A stretch of DNA of 64,000 bases from CAWHJB01 sp963698715 (lineage in GTDB: Bacteria; Chloroflexota; Anaerolineae; Anaerolineales; UBA4823). Within the stretch, counting starts at the first letter, position 1, and every line of letters starts with the position of its first letter. The notes under the pieces were generated by a model, which saw only the letters and a list, made by a program, of their open reading frames with translations, did not search any database and had not been told where the DNA came from. Location of the stretch: NCBI GenBank assembly GCA_963698715.1, contig CAVORW010000004.1:744001-808000 (forward strand), read 5' to 3'. The translations under genes and the position numbers were made by a program. Positions 18,513-26,658 of the stretch are shown here, piece by piece.

Positions 18513-21239
18513 ATGGAAAACTGGTACGTGCTGGATATTCCAGCGATTTTAGATAAATTGAAAACGAATCCCGAACAGGGATTAAGCAACGACGAAGCCA
18601 AACAACGGCTGGATGAACATGGTTTAAATGAGCTGATTGATCGAGGCGTAAAGAACCCCTGGAAAATTCTATGGGAGCAACTGACCGGGATCATGGTGGT
18701 AATCTTGATTATCTCGGCGGTAATCTCCCTGGCTTTGCATGAAACGATCGATGCCATTGCAATCCTGGTTATTGTGGTGCTCAACGCCGCTCTCGGCTTT
18801 ACTCAGGAATATCGGGCCGAAAAGGCAATGGCCGCTCTTAAAAAAATGGCTGTTCCCCATGTCCGGGTAAAACGAGGGGGTCATGTCAAAGAAATTTCTG
18901 CAACTACCCTGGTGCCTGGGGATATCGTCCTGTTAGAAGCGGGCAACGCCGTGCCGGCAGACCTGCGCCTGGTCGAGTCAGCCAATTTACGGGCTCAAGA
19001 AGCCGTTCTGACCGGAGAATCAGAGCCGGTGGAGAAAAATCCAGCCGCGCTCAAAGCGGCTGATTTGCCGATTGGCGACCGGCGCAACTCGTTATTTATG
19101 GGCACAGCGATTACTTATGGGCGCGGCCTGGCGGTGGTGACCGATACCGGGATGAACACCCAGTTGGGCCATATCGCCGAAATGCTGCAATCTGTGGAGC
19201 AGGAACAGACCCCTCTCCAGCGCCGGCTGGACCAGCTCGGTAAGGGGCTGGCTCTGGCAGCCCTGGTAATTGTTGCGGTCGTCTTCATCCTGGGCGTGCT
19301 GCGCGGCGAGCCAATCCGTCTGATGTTCATGACTGCCATCAGTATGGCTGTCGCGGCCGTCCCAGAAGGCCTGCCAGCCGTTGTCACAATTGCCCTGGCT
19401 CTGGGAGCTCAGCGCATGCTGACACGCCAGGCGCTGATACGCAAGCTGCCCGCGGTCGAAACCCTCGGCTCCGTGACCGTGATTTGCTCAGACAAAACCG
19501 GCACCCTGACCGAAAACAAGATGACCGTCACGGTATTGGATGTGGCTGGCAACCGGCTGGACCTCAAAGAGCATTTGCGAGAATTCAGCCCCACGATTAA
19601 AGCCCAGGAAGCCCAGAAACCGGAATTGTTTCGGCACTCGGGAGTTTCCATCCTGCTGACCGGCGGGGCGCTGTGCAACGATGCCCTGTTGGAACCGGAC
19701 GAAGAACATGGCGGCTTCACTACCGTTGGCGACCCGACTGAGGGGGCTCTGATCATTGCAGCTGCCCAGGCTGGTTTGTGGAAAGCAGAGCTGGAACAAA
19801 GCCTGCCGCGAGTTGGTGAGCTGCCTTTTGACTCCGAACGCAAACGCATGACGACCGTCCACTCGCTGAACGGCGGACCCGCCGGAAGCGGATTGAATAG
19901 TTTAACCCCAACGCGAACGGGCAAGTACCTGGCGTTCACCAAGGGTTCGGTCGATGGCTTGCTGGAGATCAGCCAGCAGGTGTGGGTGGACGACCACGTC
20001 GAAGACGTTTCCCCTGCCTGGCTACAGCGCATCCAGGCTGCCAACGACCAAATGGCCCAAAATGGGATGCGTGTTTTGGGGGTCGCTTACCACTGGCTGG
20101 ACAATCCGGAGCCAGATTCCGAATCCCTGGAACAGGATTTGATCTTCGTTGGCCTGGTGGGAATGATCGACCCAGCTCGCCCGGAAGTCAAAGCCGCCGT
20201 CAGCACTACCCGTTCGGCAGGCATCCGCCCGATCATGATCACGGGCGATCACCCCCTGACCGCCCTGCATATCGCCCAGGATCTTGGGATTACGACTGAT
20301 AGAAAGGTGATGACAGGGCAAGAACTTGCCAGAATCTCGGTAGAAGAACTGGAGGAAGTGGTCGGCGATATATCCGTATACGCCCGCGTCTCGCCAGAGC
20401 ATAAGCTCAAGATCGTACAGGCCCTGCAAGACAAAGGCCAGATCGTCGCCATGACAGGCGATGGCGTCAACGATGCCCCGGCACTCAAGCGAGCGGATAT
20501 CGGGGTCGCCATGGGGATCACCGGCACCGATGTCTCGAAAGAGGCCGCCGATATGGTTCTGCTGAACGACAACTATGCCACCATAGTCGCCGCAGTCGAA
20601 GAAGGCCGCCGTATTTACGACAATATTCGCAAATTCGTCAAGTACACCATGACCTCCAACGCAGGCGAGATCTGGGTGATGCTGATTGCGCCTTTCCTGG
20701 GCATGCCCCTGCCGCTGCTTCCATTGCAGATCCTGTGGGTGAATCTGGTTACGGATGGTTTGCCCGGCCTGGCCCTGACTGTCGAGCCGACCGAACGCAA
20801 CGCGATGCAGCGCCCGCCTATCTCTCCAAAAGAGTCCATTTTTGGGCGCGGCATGGCGCGCGATATTCTCTGGGTTGGGCTGTTGATGGGCCTGACTTCG
20901 GTTGGCGTTGGCCTGTGGGCCTGGAGCGTTGGAAACCCAGCCTGGCAGACCATGGTTTTCACCACCTTGACACTTTCCCAGATGGGCAATGCCCTGGCGA
21001 CTCGCTCGCAGCGCGAATCGCTTTTCAAAATTGGCTTGTTATCCAATCGAGCACTGCTGGGAGCAGTTTTACTGACCCTGGTCTTGCAGTTGGCTGTAGT
21101 CTATGTGCCGGCGTTGCAGATCATTTTCAACACCATTTCGCTCTCATTCGCTGATCTGCTCATCAGCCTGGCCGCCAGCACGATCGTATTGATCGGCATC
21201 GAGATATTCAAGTGGTACCTGCGCAGAAGCCAGAGCTGA
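18513..21239 (+). CDS. Cation-transporting P-type ATPase (P2 type; probable Mn2+/Ca2+ exporter)
   Basis: 908 residues from ATG 18513. The upstream in-frame ATG at 18465 lies inside the terminator stem and is rejected; AGAGGAT precedes 18513. Motifs are the N-terminal cation ATPase domain, T-G-E-S-E-P-V near 170, the M4 motif P-E-G-L-P as in SERCA/PMR1 pumps, the phosphorylated Asp in D-K-T-G-T-L-T at residue 327, and T-G-D-G-V-N-D-A-P near 650. About ten membrane segments are expected. The P-E-G-L-P motif plus a Mn2+ riboswitch make Mn2+ (or Mn2+/Ca2+) export the best guess. Confidence 0.92.
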   Translation: MENWYVLDIPAILDKLKTNPEQGLSNDEAKQRLDEHGLNELIDRGVKNPWKILWEQLTGIMVVILIISAVISLALHETIDAIAILVIVVLNAALGFTQEYRAEKAMAALKKMAVPHVRVKRGGHVKEISATTLVPGDIVLLEAGNAVPADLRLVESANLRAQEAVLTGESEPVEKNPAALKAADLPIGDRRNSLFMGTAITYGRGLAVVTDTGMNTQLGHIAEMLQSVEQEQTPLQRRLDQLGKGLALAALVIVAVVFILGVLRGEPIRLMFMTAISMAVAAVPEGLPAVVTIALALGAQRMLTRQALIRKLPAVETLGSVTVICSDKTGTLTENKMTVTVLDVAGNRLDLKEHLREFSPTIKAQEAQKPELFRHSGVSILLTGGALCNDALLEPDEEHGGFTTVGDPTEGALIIAAAQAGLWKAELEQSLPRVGELPFDSERKRMTTVHSLNGGPAGSGLNSLTPTRTGKYLAFTKGSVDGLLEISQQVWVDDHVEDVSPAWLQRIQAANDQMAQNGMRVLGVAYHWLDNPEPDSESLEQDLIFVGLVGMIDPARPEVKAAVSTTRSAGIRPIMITGDHPLTALHIAQDLGITTDRKVMTGQELARISVEELEEVVGDISVYARVSPEHKLKIVQALQDKGQIVAMTGDGVNDAPALKRADIGVAMGITGTDVSKEAADMVLLNDNYATIVAAVEEGRRIYDNIRKFVKYTMTSNAGEIWVMLIAPFLGMPLPLLPLQILWVNLVTDGLPGLALTVEPTERNAMQRPPISPKESIFGRGMARDILWVGLLMGLTSVGVGLWAWSVGNPAWQTMVFTTLTLSQMGNALATRSQRESLFKIGLLSNRALLGAVLLTLVLQLAVVYVPALQIIFNTISLSFADLLISLAASTIVLIGIEIFKWYLRRSQS

Positions 21240-21280
21240 ACTAGCCGGATCATTAGAAAGTTCTTTGAAAGACACAAACG

Positions 21281-21324
21281 GCAGTGCTGTTTTTCGAGCG
21301 TACGCTCGAAAAACAGCACTTGCC
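21281..21324. repeat. Long palindromic hairpin after the ATPase gene (copy d)
   Basis: The 38 bases from 21283 to 21320 are a perfect palindrome (arms AGTGCTGTTTTTCGAGCG around a central TA). An outer GC/GC pair is reachable over a bulged T. It lies 43 bases after the ATPase stop codon. It lacks the GGGTGT ends of the other intergenic hairpins and has an internal T-run and A-run instead of a terminal U-tract. Confidence 0.75.
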
Positions 21325-21347
21325 AAACCGGTGGAAAGTGGTAAAAT
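21320..21347 (+). promoter_or_regulatory. Probable promoter of the tRNA-Arg-like gene
   Basis: TTGCCA (21320-21325), 16 bases, then TAAAAT (21342-21347). Transcription would start near 21354, about 30 bases before the mature tRNA. Confidence 0.5.
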
Positions 21348-21383
21348 TGCTTCGCTCCTGACCCAATGGAGCGTAACAAGTTC

Positions 21384-21460
21384 GCCCGCGTAGCTCAGTG
21401 GATTAGAGCACTTGCTTGCGGAGCAAGGGGTCGCGTGTTCGAGTTCGCGCCGCGGGCGCC
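21384..21460 (+). tRNA. tRNA-Arg(GCG)-like gene with an enlarged T-loop
   Basis: A cloverleaf can be drawn. The acceptor is GCCCGCG (21384-21390) with CGCGGGC (21451-21457) and discriminator G. The D stem is GCTC/GAGC. The anticodon stem CTTGC/GCAAG holds the loop TTGCGGA, so the anticodon is GCG at 21418-21420, reading CGC (Arg). The T stem GCGTG/CGCGC has one G-U but holds an 8-base loop (TTCGAGTT) instead of 7. CCA is not encoded. An anticodon beginning with G for the CGN box is unusual in bacteria, which normally use ACG. It could be functional, degenerate, or contain a one-base error. Confidence 0.7.
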
Positions 21461-21488
21461 TATATATGGCGGTAAACGCCAAGTTCAA

Positions 21489-21517
21489 CCCCCATATCTG
21501 GCGGTGTGGGGGTTTTT
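21489..21517 (+). terminator. Terminator after the tRNA gene
   Basis: CCCCCA pairs with TGGGGG around a 13-nt loop and is followed directly by TTTTT. Confidence 0.65.
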
Positions 21518-21528
21518 CATTCAACTTG

Positions 21529-21548
21529 GTATACCTAAAGTATACCTA
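21529..21548. repeat. Two direct copies of GTATACCTA
   Basis: Nine-base direct repeats at 21529-21537 and 21540-21548, period 11 bases (one helical turn). They lie between the tRNA and the excisionase-like HTH gene. Such phased repeats can be binding sites for small HTH proteins, but no direct evidence links them. Confidence 0.35.
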
Positions 21549-21778
21549 CGGGAAAAAAGATCTTTTTGGGAAGAAAAATGATCGGAAGCAAACGCGAGGA
21601 CAGTTTAGGATAACAATGGGAGAAGGGCTGTTCTAAAGAATTGCTAGTGTCACGGATCAACATGCGTGTTCTTATTAGCTCAGAAAAATGAATTATATGA
21701 GCCCTCAGAAACATTGTTGATTGATTTCTGTTGTTCTGTGATAAAAAATTTGGGGATTACAATGTTGACAGCAGCATT

Positions 21779-21958
21779 CTAATACTGAGATGTAGTGAGG
21801 TATTTTTCAATCCATTGCTTCAATTCTGTTTCCCTTATCCTGACATTTCGGCCGATCTTCAGGTGAGGTATTTCACCGGTTTGAACTAAAGAATATACCT
21901 TACTCTTCGATATCTTAAGGTAACTGGCAACTTCGGGAATGGTAAATATCTCTTCCAT
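21779..21958 (-). CDS. Small helix-turn-helix protein, excisionase (HTH_17) type
   Basis: 59 residues, ATG at 21958 with a perfect AGGAGG four or five bases upstream, stop TAG at 21781-21779. The sequence I-F-T-I-P-E-V-A-S-Y-L-K-I-S-K, then V-Y-S-L-V-Q-T-G-E-I-P and K-I-G-R-N-V-R-I-R, is the winged MerR-like HTH of the excisionase/DNA-binding family (TIGR01764-like). Such proteins act as recombination directionality factors or as small regulators. No integrase gene is seen in the window, so a role in excision is only a possibility. It is divergent from the signalling cluster that starts at 22248. Confidence 0.8.
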   Translation of the reverse strand: MEEIFTIPEVASYLKISKSKVYSLVQTGEIPHLKIGRNVRIRETELKQWIEKYLTTSQY

Positions 21959-22180
21959 TTTGACCTCCTGGTGGCTTCACTTCCGGTCTTAGCTTTTGTT
22001 CTGGACAAAATCATGTTTCTACCGAGCAGTGGCTGTCGCAATCCTTCGCAAAACATAGCTTGATCAGGTGGCATTAAACAGAAAACGCCGCACATCCAGC
22101 GGGAATGCTGCAAACGTGCGACGGATCTATCTAACGAATGTATTGAATTGTTGCCCAATTTATAGCACAAATATTCTTCA

Positions 22181-22210
22181 TAGTCAAGAACCAAAATTTA
22201 GGAGTATAAT
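22181..22210 (+). promoter_or_regulatory. Probable promoter of the response-regulator gene
   Basis: TAGTCA (22181-22186), 18 bases, then a perfect TATAAT (22205-22210), 37 bases before the ATG at 22248. The -35 is weak, so an activator may be needed. Confidence 0.5.
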
Positions 22211-22247
22211 CACCTTATAACTCGCATATATCTGGAGGGACTTTGAT

Positions 22248-22898
22248 ATGTTAATTCGCATCGTTATCATTGAAGATCACCCACTGATGTTGAAAGCGAT
22301 TGAAGATGTGTTCGCGAATCAACCTCAGATACAAGTGGTCGGAACAGCGACTCACGGATCAGAACTACCCCGCCTGGTACGCGAGCTATCACCAGATGTG
22401 GTCATCCTGGATTTGGGCATGTCCACGGGAAACTTCGAGCCGATTACTGCGGTGCGATCCATCCTGCAAGATTATCCCAATTTACGCATCCTGGTGTTAA
22501 CTGGCTATGATGATGAAATTTATATCCGCCAGATTGTTGATGCAGGCGCACAGGGCTATGTGTTGAAGAATGACAACCTGTCACTGGCCTTGCCAAAGGG
22601 AGTAGAAAGAGTTTATCAGGGGAAACGCTTTTACTCTGATGATGTCATCGAAATGCTGTTCACTACCCCGAAAAGTGGCGGCTTACTTACCCAACAGGAA
22701 CTGGTAGTATTAAGACTGGCTTCCCAAGGGCATTCCAATGCCAGTATTGCCCAGGCGATGAACGTGTCCGAGAAACGAGTCCGCAACGTTCTTTCTATGA
22801 TCTACACAAAACTTGAACTGCGCGAGAATGAATCGATCAATGTGCGCATCGCAGCCATCAATAAAGCCCGAGAGCTAGAATTGTTACCGCCTGAATAA
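22248..22898 (+). CDS. NarL/FixJ-type response regulator (ComA-like position)
   Basis: 216 residues. The receiver domain (1-120) has the acidic pair E9-D10, the phospho-acceptor D55 in V-V-I-L-D-L, and a Lys in Y-V-L-K-N. The C-terminal LuxR-type HTH (about 145-205) includes L-T-Q-Q-E-L-V-V-L-R-L-A-S-Q-G and I-A-Q-A-M-N-V-S-E-K-R-V-R-N-V-L. GGAGGG precedes the ATG. Its likely partner is the HisKA_3 sensor kinase at 24289, the class of kinase that pairs with NarL-type regulators. By position it would be the ComA-equivalent of a prenyl-peptide signalling system. Confidence 0.9.
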   Translation: MLIRIVIIEDHPLMLKAIEDVFANQPQIQVVGTATHGSELPRLVRELSPDVVILDLGMSTGNFEPITAVRSILQDYPNLRILVLTGYDDEIYIRQIVDAGAQGYVLKNDNLSLALPKGVERVYQGKRFYSDDVIEMLFTTPKSGGLLTQQELVVLRLASQGHSNASIAQAMNVSEKRVRNVLSMIYTKLELRENESINVRIAAINKARELELLPPE

Positions 22899-22928
22899 AA
22901 AGTGTGGGACATAAGACTGCCGTTGAAC

Positions 22929-22942
22929 GGGACATACGTCCC
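22929..22942. promoter_or_regulatory. Inverted repeat GGGAC-N4-GTCCC, possible regulator box
   Basis: A perfect 5-4-5 inverted repeat lies 77 bases before the 62-codon ORF, just ahead of a TAAAAT (around 22965). A half-site-like GGGACATA also occurs about 24 bases upstream. NarL-family dimers, including Bacillus ComA, bind inverted repeats with about this spacing. Assignment to the regulator at 22248 is inference. Confidence 0.4.
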
Positions 22943-23018
22943 TCACGATTTTCGCCAAAACACATTAAAATACAGATAGTCCACTTGGTGTTTTTCTTCC
23001 CATTTCCGGAGGTGTCCG

Positions 23019-23207
23019 ATGATGCGTAAGAACGACTATCAACAAATGGCCAATGAGATCACGGAATTCTGCAAGAAGCGCCTGCAGATGCCCCAGGCAA
23101 AAATCAAAGCTCCCAAATCTCTTATCCACATCCTTATCGCCGCTATTTTGGCAATCTCCTTTGGCTCTGGAGATAGTCCCGATGCCTTCCGCAAAACTGT
23201 CTGGTAA
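23019..23207 (+). CDS. Small ORF ending in Trp; candidate prenylated-peptide precursor
   Basis: 62 residues with two adjacent ATGs (23019, 23022) and a strong GGAGG at 23008-23012. The N-terminal half is charged and helical (N-E-I-T-E-F-C-K-K-R-L). A short hydrophobic stretch (about residues 34-48) follows, and the tail S-G-D-S-P-D-A-F-R-K-T-V-W ends on Trp directly before TAA. ComX pheromone precursors are 50-75 residues, carry the prenylated Trp near the C-terminus, and sit next to the prenyltransferase gene, as here. Against this, I see no sequence similarity to Bacillus ComX. After the TAA the same frame stays open for about 31 codons, so it could instead be the remnant of a longer gene such as a transposase. 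Confidence 0.4.
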   Translation: MMRKNDYQQMANEITEFCKKRLQMPQAKIKAPKSLIHILIAAILAISFGSGDSPDAFRKTVW

Positions 23208-23307
23208 ACCATTTCTGGGCGGTTTAATCGAACGTATTCCAGGGCAGGTTTACTCGTAGCCGCAAACTTGCCCTCTGTCTTTCCGCCTGCCTCAGACAAG
23301 TAAATTG

Positions 23308-24252
23308 ATGAGGCAGCAACGACGCCTATTCTTTGACTTGAAACAGCAGGTCTCCGGGGCCAATTCCGTGGACGCCACCAGCTTTGCCGGTTCCTCACAG
23401 AAGGTTATTGCTTTTCTAGCCTCTGCTCAAACGTTCCTGGATTGGTCTGATTGCCGGCAGACTTTGTCCGATTTGTTGGCGGTTGACGAATTGTGGATGC
23501 ATGCCCTCCCTATTCTTGCATATCAGGCTGTTGGCGGAAAAGCCGACGATGCAGTACCGGTCGCGGCAGCCTGGACGAGCCTGCGCCATGCTGCCAACCT
23601 GATCGATGATGTCCAGGATGGTGATCTACTCCATTATGCCCATCCAGTGAGGCCCGATGTTGCAACCATATACGCTTTAGCTTTTATTTTTTCCGCCTTC
23701 CAGATTCTCAATGAACATTCACCTGGCCAAGAGAAAACCCAGAAGATTATCTCGATCTTTGCTCGTTCTGGGCTGGACTCATCCCGAGGCCAATTGTCAG
23801 ACCTGACCCGCAAGGAGGATGAATCTCAGCCGATGGACTTGCTCCAGACCTATTGGATGACCGCGATCCAAAAATCTGGCAGTATCTATTATGCCGGCTT
23901 AGCTGGCGCGGCCGCGGCGGGGACTGACTCTGACAAATTGATTGAAGCGTTGGGCCAGTATGGCATTGCAGTGGGTGTCATCCGCCAGGTTATCGATGAT
24001 TGCCGCGATATCATGATCGACGCAAAGGATTCGCGGAAAACGAGTACGCTCCCGATACTCTTACAATCGATTCTCGGCGAGATGGAACCAAGACAAGATG
24101 ATGCAAGCATCCCCGAAGTCATCGGCGATATTTTAGAAGAGTGGAAACGGCGCGCGCTGTCGAGCCTGGAAATACTCGACCCTTCTCAAGCTAAAGATAG
24201 CCTGGTTACTATCTTGGAGCTGCTCCTACAACCCAGGACGCTGAACTCTTGA
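23308..24252 (+). CDS. Polyprenyl synthetase-family protein (ComQ-like)
   Basis: 314 residues from ATG 23308; a TTG at 23305 precedes it, and no clear ribosome site is present. The first Asp-rich motif D-D-V-Q-D is at about 100-104 within N-L-I-D-D-V-Q-D-G-D. The second, D-D-C-R-D, is at about 230-234, followed by D-S-R-K-T-S-T-L-P-I-L-L with the conserved Lys. All metal- and diphosphate-binding elements of trans-prenyltransferases are therefore kept. Overall divergence from housekeeping farnesyl/geranylgeranyl synthases and the position between a small ORF and a sensor kinase resemble ComQ, which prenylates ComX. A plain isoprenoid synthase is the main alternative. Confidence 0.8.
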   Translation: MRQQRRLFFDLKQQVSGANSVDATSFAGSSQKVIAFLASAQTFLDWSDCRQTLSDLLAVDELWMHALPILAYQAVGGKADDAVPVAAAWTSLRHAANLIDDVQDGDLLHYAHPVRPDVATIYALAFIFSAFQILNEHSPGQEKTQKIISIFARSGLDSSRGQLSDLTRKEDESQPMDLLQTYWMTAIQKSGSIYYAGLAGAAAAGTDSDKLIEALGQYGIAVGVIRQVIDDCRDIMIDAKDSRKTSTLPILLQSILGEMEPRQDDASIPEVIGDILEEWKRRALSSLEILDPSQAKDSLVTILELLLQPRTLNS

Positions 24253-24288
24253 ATTGCGTCGATTAACAGAATCTAATTCCAATCAGTT

Positions 24289-26658
24289 ATGATTTCCCAA
24301 CCCACAGATTATCCCCATATTCTGCGTCTGGCGACTCATCCCAAGGGACAAGTCTTCCTCTCGATAATCATCCTGTGTGCCATTCTACTGTTCAATTCTT
24401 TTCTCTATATCTTCCGCCCCTATGATGGCATGGGTGTTTATCAGGAAGCTCCGCTAGGCGAGATCTATGAGGTGGTTCCAGGCGGACCGAGTGATAGGGC
24501 AGGTATCCTAGTCGGTGATCAAATCCTGGCTATCGATGGAAAACCCATCAACCCACTGCTTTCCGAACCACGCTACAGATCGGGCATTCAGGCTGGAGAT
24601 ACAGTCAGCTATGTCTTCAAAAGAGGAACTGAGCAGATCACTCGATCCATCATCATCGGCGATTATTCCCACAATTTACCGCTCCTGACGACCTATCTCG
24701 GTATTCAGTTTTTATCGATCGGTTTGTGGGCTATCGGGTTGGTTTTGGCTCTGTTCGCCCCAGCTGATGACATGCGCGCCCGATTGCTCAGCCTGGGCTT
24801 TGTCACCGCTGGCCTGACTGCTGCCGTAGGCGGAGCCAGTGGTTGGAACAGTTTCTGGGGGGCTAATACCATCCAAAAGGTGCTTCTAAGTTTGCTTGCT
24901 CCGATCATTGTCGCTGCGCACCTGACTTTTCCAACAAACCGTTTTCCTCGTCACCGAAAAACGGTTATCCGCCTTTTATTTGCTCTAGCAAGCGGGCTCT
25001 CCTTGTTGGTGGTCGTCGAAGATTGGGTGCTCAAGCCTCAGGGATTGCTGCTCGCACAAATCTTTGGGCTTTCACTGCGTGATTATGTCTTTATATTATT
25101 TATGTTTGCGTGGGCATTTGCTGTGCTGCTGTTGGTTGTAACTCACATCCAGGCACACGAACCTGAAATTCGCCGTCAGACGGGCATTATTATCTGGGGC
25201 ATGGTATTGGGGATCGGCCCATTTTTCATATTGACACTGTTGCCTTACATTCTTTTCAACGATGAATACTTACCAGGCTCCACAACGATCTTATTCCTTA
25301 TCTTGTTGCCGCTGGCTTATGCTTACGTAATCTTCCAACGCAAGTTATTGAGGGTCGATTTTTTCATCAACCGGATCGTGGTGTGGTTCATCCTGATTCA
25401 ACTGATCCTGGTCACCTCTATCCTGATTTTCGGGCTAATTGTAGTGGTGTTTGATCTCCCGACCCAGATCCCAATCTACGGTGGGCTGGTCGCTACTCTG
25501 ATCGCCTTGCCTTTTACTTCATTGGCGAAGTCAGTTCAGGAGCGCGTTGATCGGGTCCTGTACGGAAGTCATTACGATTATTGGACGGTCACCTCCAGCA
25601 TGTCCAGACAGCTGGCGCAAACCCTGGATCGTAACCAGTTTATCGAGCTGTTAACTGCAGAATTACCCCGGCAAATGGGTATCCGGCAGGCAGAGATACT
25701 GTTGGCTGATGGGGATCGGCTAATCCCCGAAAAGTCCGAAAGCCCGGTAACCTGCACTATGGATGATGATCTCTGTCGCGAGCTGATGAGCAGCCATGCC
25801 CCAATGAGAGCGAGTTATTTGTGGAGTTTGATTGGATCCCAGCCAAACCCCGATTGGGAACAGCTCAAGACGGTACAGGTTTTTGCTCCGTTGATTTTCA
25901 AGGATGAGCTGCAAGGAATTCTCATCCTGGGTCAGCGCGTTGCGGGTGATGTGTACAGCGATCAGGACTTGAGCATCATCGCCACAGTGGCCGAACAAGG
26001 CGTTCTGGCGCTCGTCAACGTGTTGCTGTTTGAGAAACAACGCCGGCTAGCCCAACAGCTGGTGCGTTTGGCAGAAGAAGAGCGCAAGCGCCTGGCGAGC
26101 GATCTGCACGATACGGTGCTCCAGGATTTGTTTTTCATTAAGCAAGGCTTGCATAAAGATGCAACCAACCCTGAGCTGGTAAATAATTTGGAAGAGACCA
26201 TTCAAAATTTACGCCGGTCGATCAAAAACCAGCGGCCACCTCTACTCGATAATGGCATTTCTCTTGGGCTTCAGGGATTGGTTGAAGATATGCGCAAAAT
26301 AGCAGGTCCAAAGACTGCCATTACCTGGGCAACAAATTTCAATACAACTGTGGAGTTGAACGATGAGAAGGCCACTGCGTTTTTTCGAATAGCCCAGGAA
26401 GCACTCAATAACGCGGTCAAGCATGCCTGCGCCAACCATATCGCGGTCAGTTTAGAGCAAGACCGTCACAAGACCATCCGGTTGAGAGTGAGTGATAACG
26501 GAAACGGTTCACCCTGGATCCAGTCCGACAGGCAACTGAATCACACCCACTTTGGGTTGGTGCTTATGCATGAACGGGCAGCGATGATTGATGCTCGGTT
26601 GATCATCAGTTCGTTACCCGGAGAAGGTACGAGTATTGAGCTTGAGGCAACTCTTTGA
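24289..26658 (+). CDS. PDZ and multi-pass membrane sensor histidine kinase (ComP-like)
   Basis: 789 residues. Order: membrane segment near 20-40; an extracytoplasmic PDZ domain (about 45-125, with G-G-P-S-D-R-A-G-I-L-V-G-D-Q-I-L-A-I-D-G); eight or nine further membrane helices (about 130-410); a GAF-like region (about 430-585); then HisKA_3 with His607 in S-D-L-H-D-T-V-L-Q-D; and a HATPase_c domain to the end (N-N-A-V-K-H, D-N-G-N-G). Bacillus ComP has the same general plan of a multi-pass sensor feeding a HisKA_3 kinase. The stop overlaps the TTG start of the ABC ATPase gene, so sensor and exporter are translationally coupled. Confidence 0.9.
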   Translation: MISQPTDYPHILRLATHPKGQVFLSIIILCAILLFNSFLYIFRPYDGMGVYQEAPLGEIYEVVPGGPSDRAGILVGDQILAIDGKPINPLLSEPRYRSGIQAGDTVSYVFKRGTEQITRSIIIGDYSHNLPLLTTYLGIQFLSIGLWAIGLVLALFAPADDMRARLLSLGFVTAGLTAAVGGASGWNSFWGANTIQKVLLSLLAPIIVAAHLTFPTNRFPRHRKTVIRLLFALASGLSLLVVVEDWVLKPQGLLLAQIFGLSLRDYVFILFMFAWAFAVLLLVVTHIQAHEPEIRRQTGIIIWGMVLGIGPFFILTLLPYILFNDEYLPGSTTILFLILLPLAYAYVIFQRKLLRVDFFINRIVVWFILIQLILVTSILIFGLIVVVFDLPTQIPIYGGLVATLIALPFTSLAKSVQERVDRVLYGSHYDYWTVTSSMSRQLAQTLDRNQFIELLTAELPRQMGIRQAEILLADGDRLIPEKSESPVTCTMDDDLCRELMSSHAPMRASYLWSLIGSQPNPDWEQLKTVQVFAPLIFKDELQGILILGQRVAGDVYSDQDLSIIATVAEQGVLALVNVLLFEKQRRLAQQLVRLAEEERKRLASDLHDTVLQDLFFIKQGLHKDATNPELVNNLEETIQNLRRSIKNQRPPLLDNGISLGLQGLVEDMRKIAGPKTAITWATNFNTTVELNDEKATAFFRIAQEALNNAVKHACANHIAVSLEQDRHKTIRLRVSDNGNGSPWIQSDRQLNHTHFGLVLMHERAAMIDARLIISSLPGEGTSIELEATL

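Noticed and set aside
23039..23398. 119-codon ORF on the minus strand over the small ORF and the start of the polyprenyl synthetase gene
   Set aside because: No ribosome site or recognisable domain; it shadows plus-strand coding sequence.
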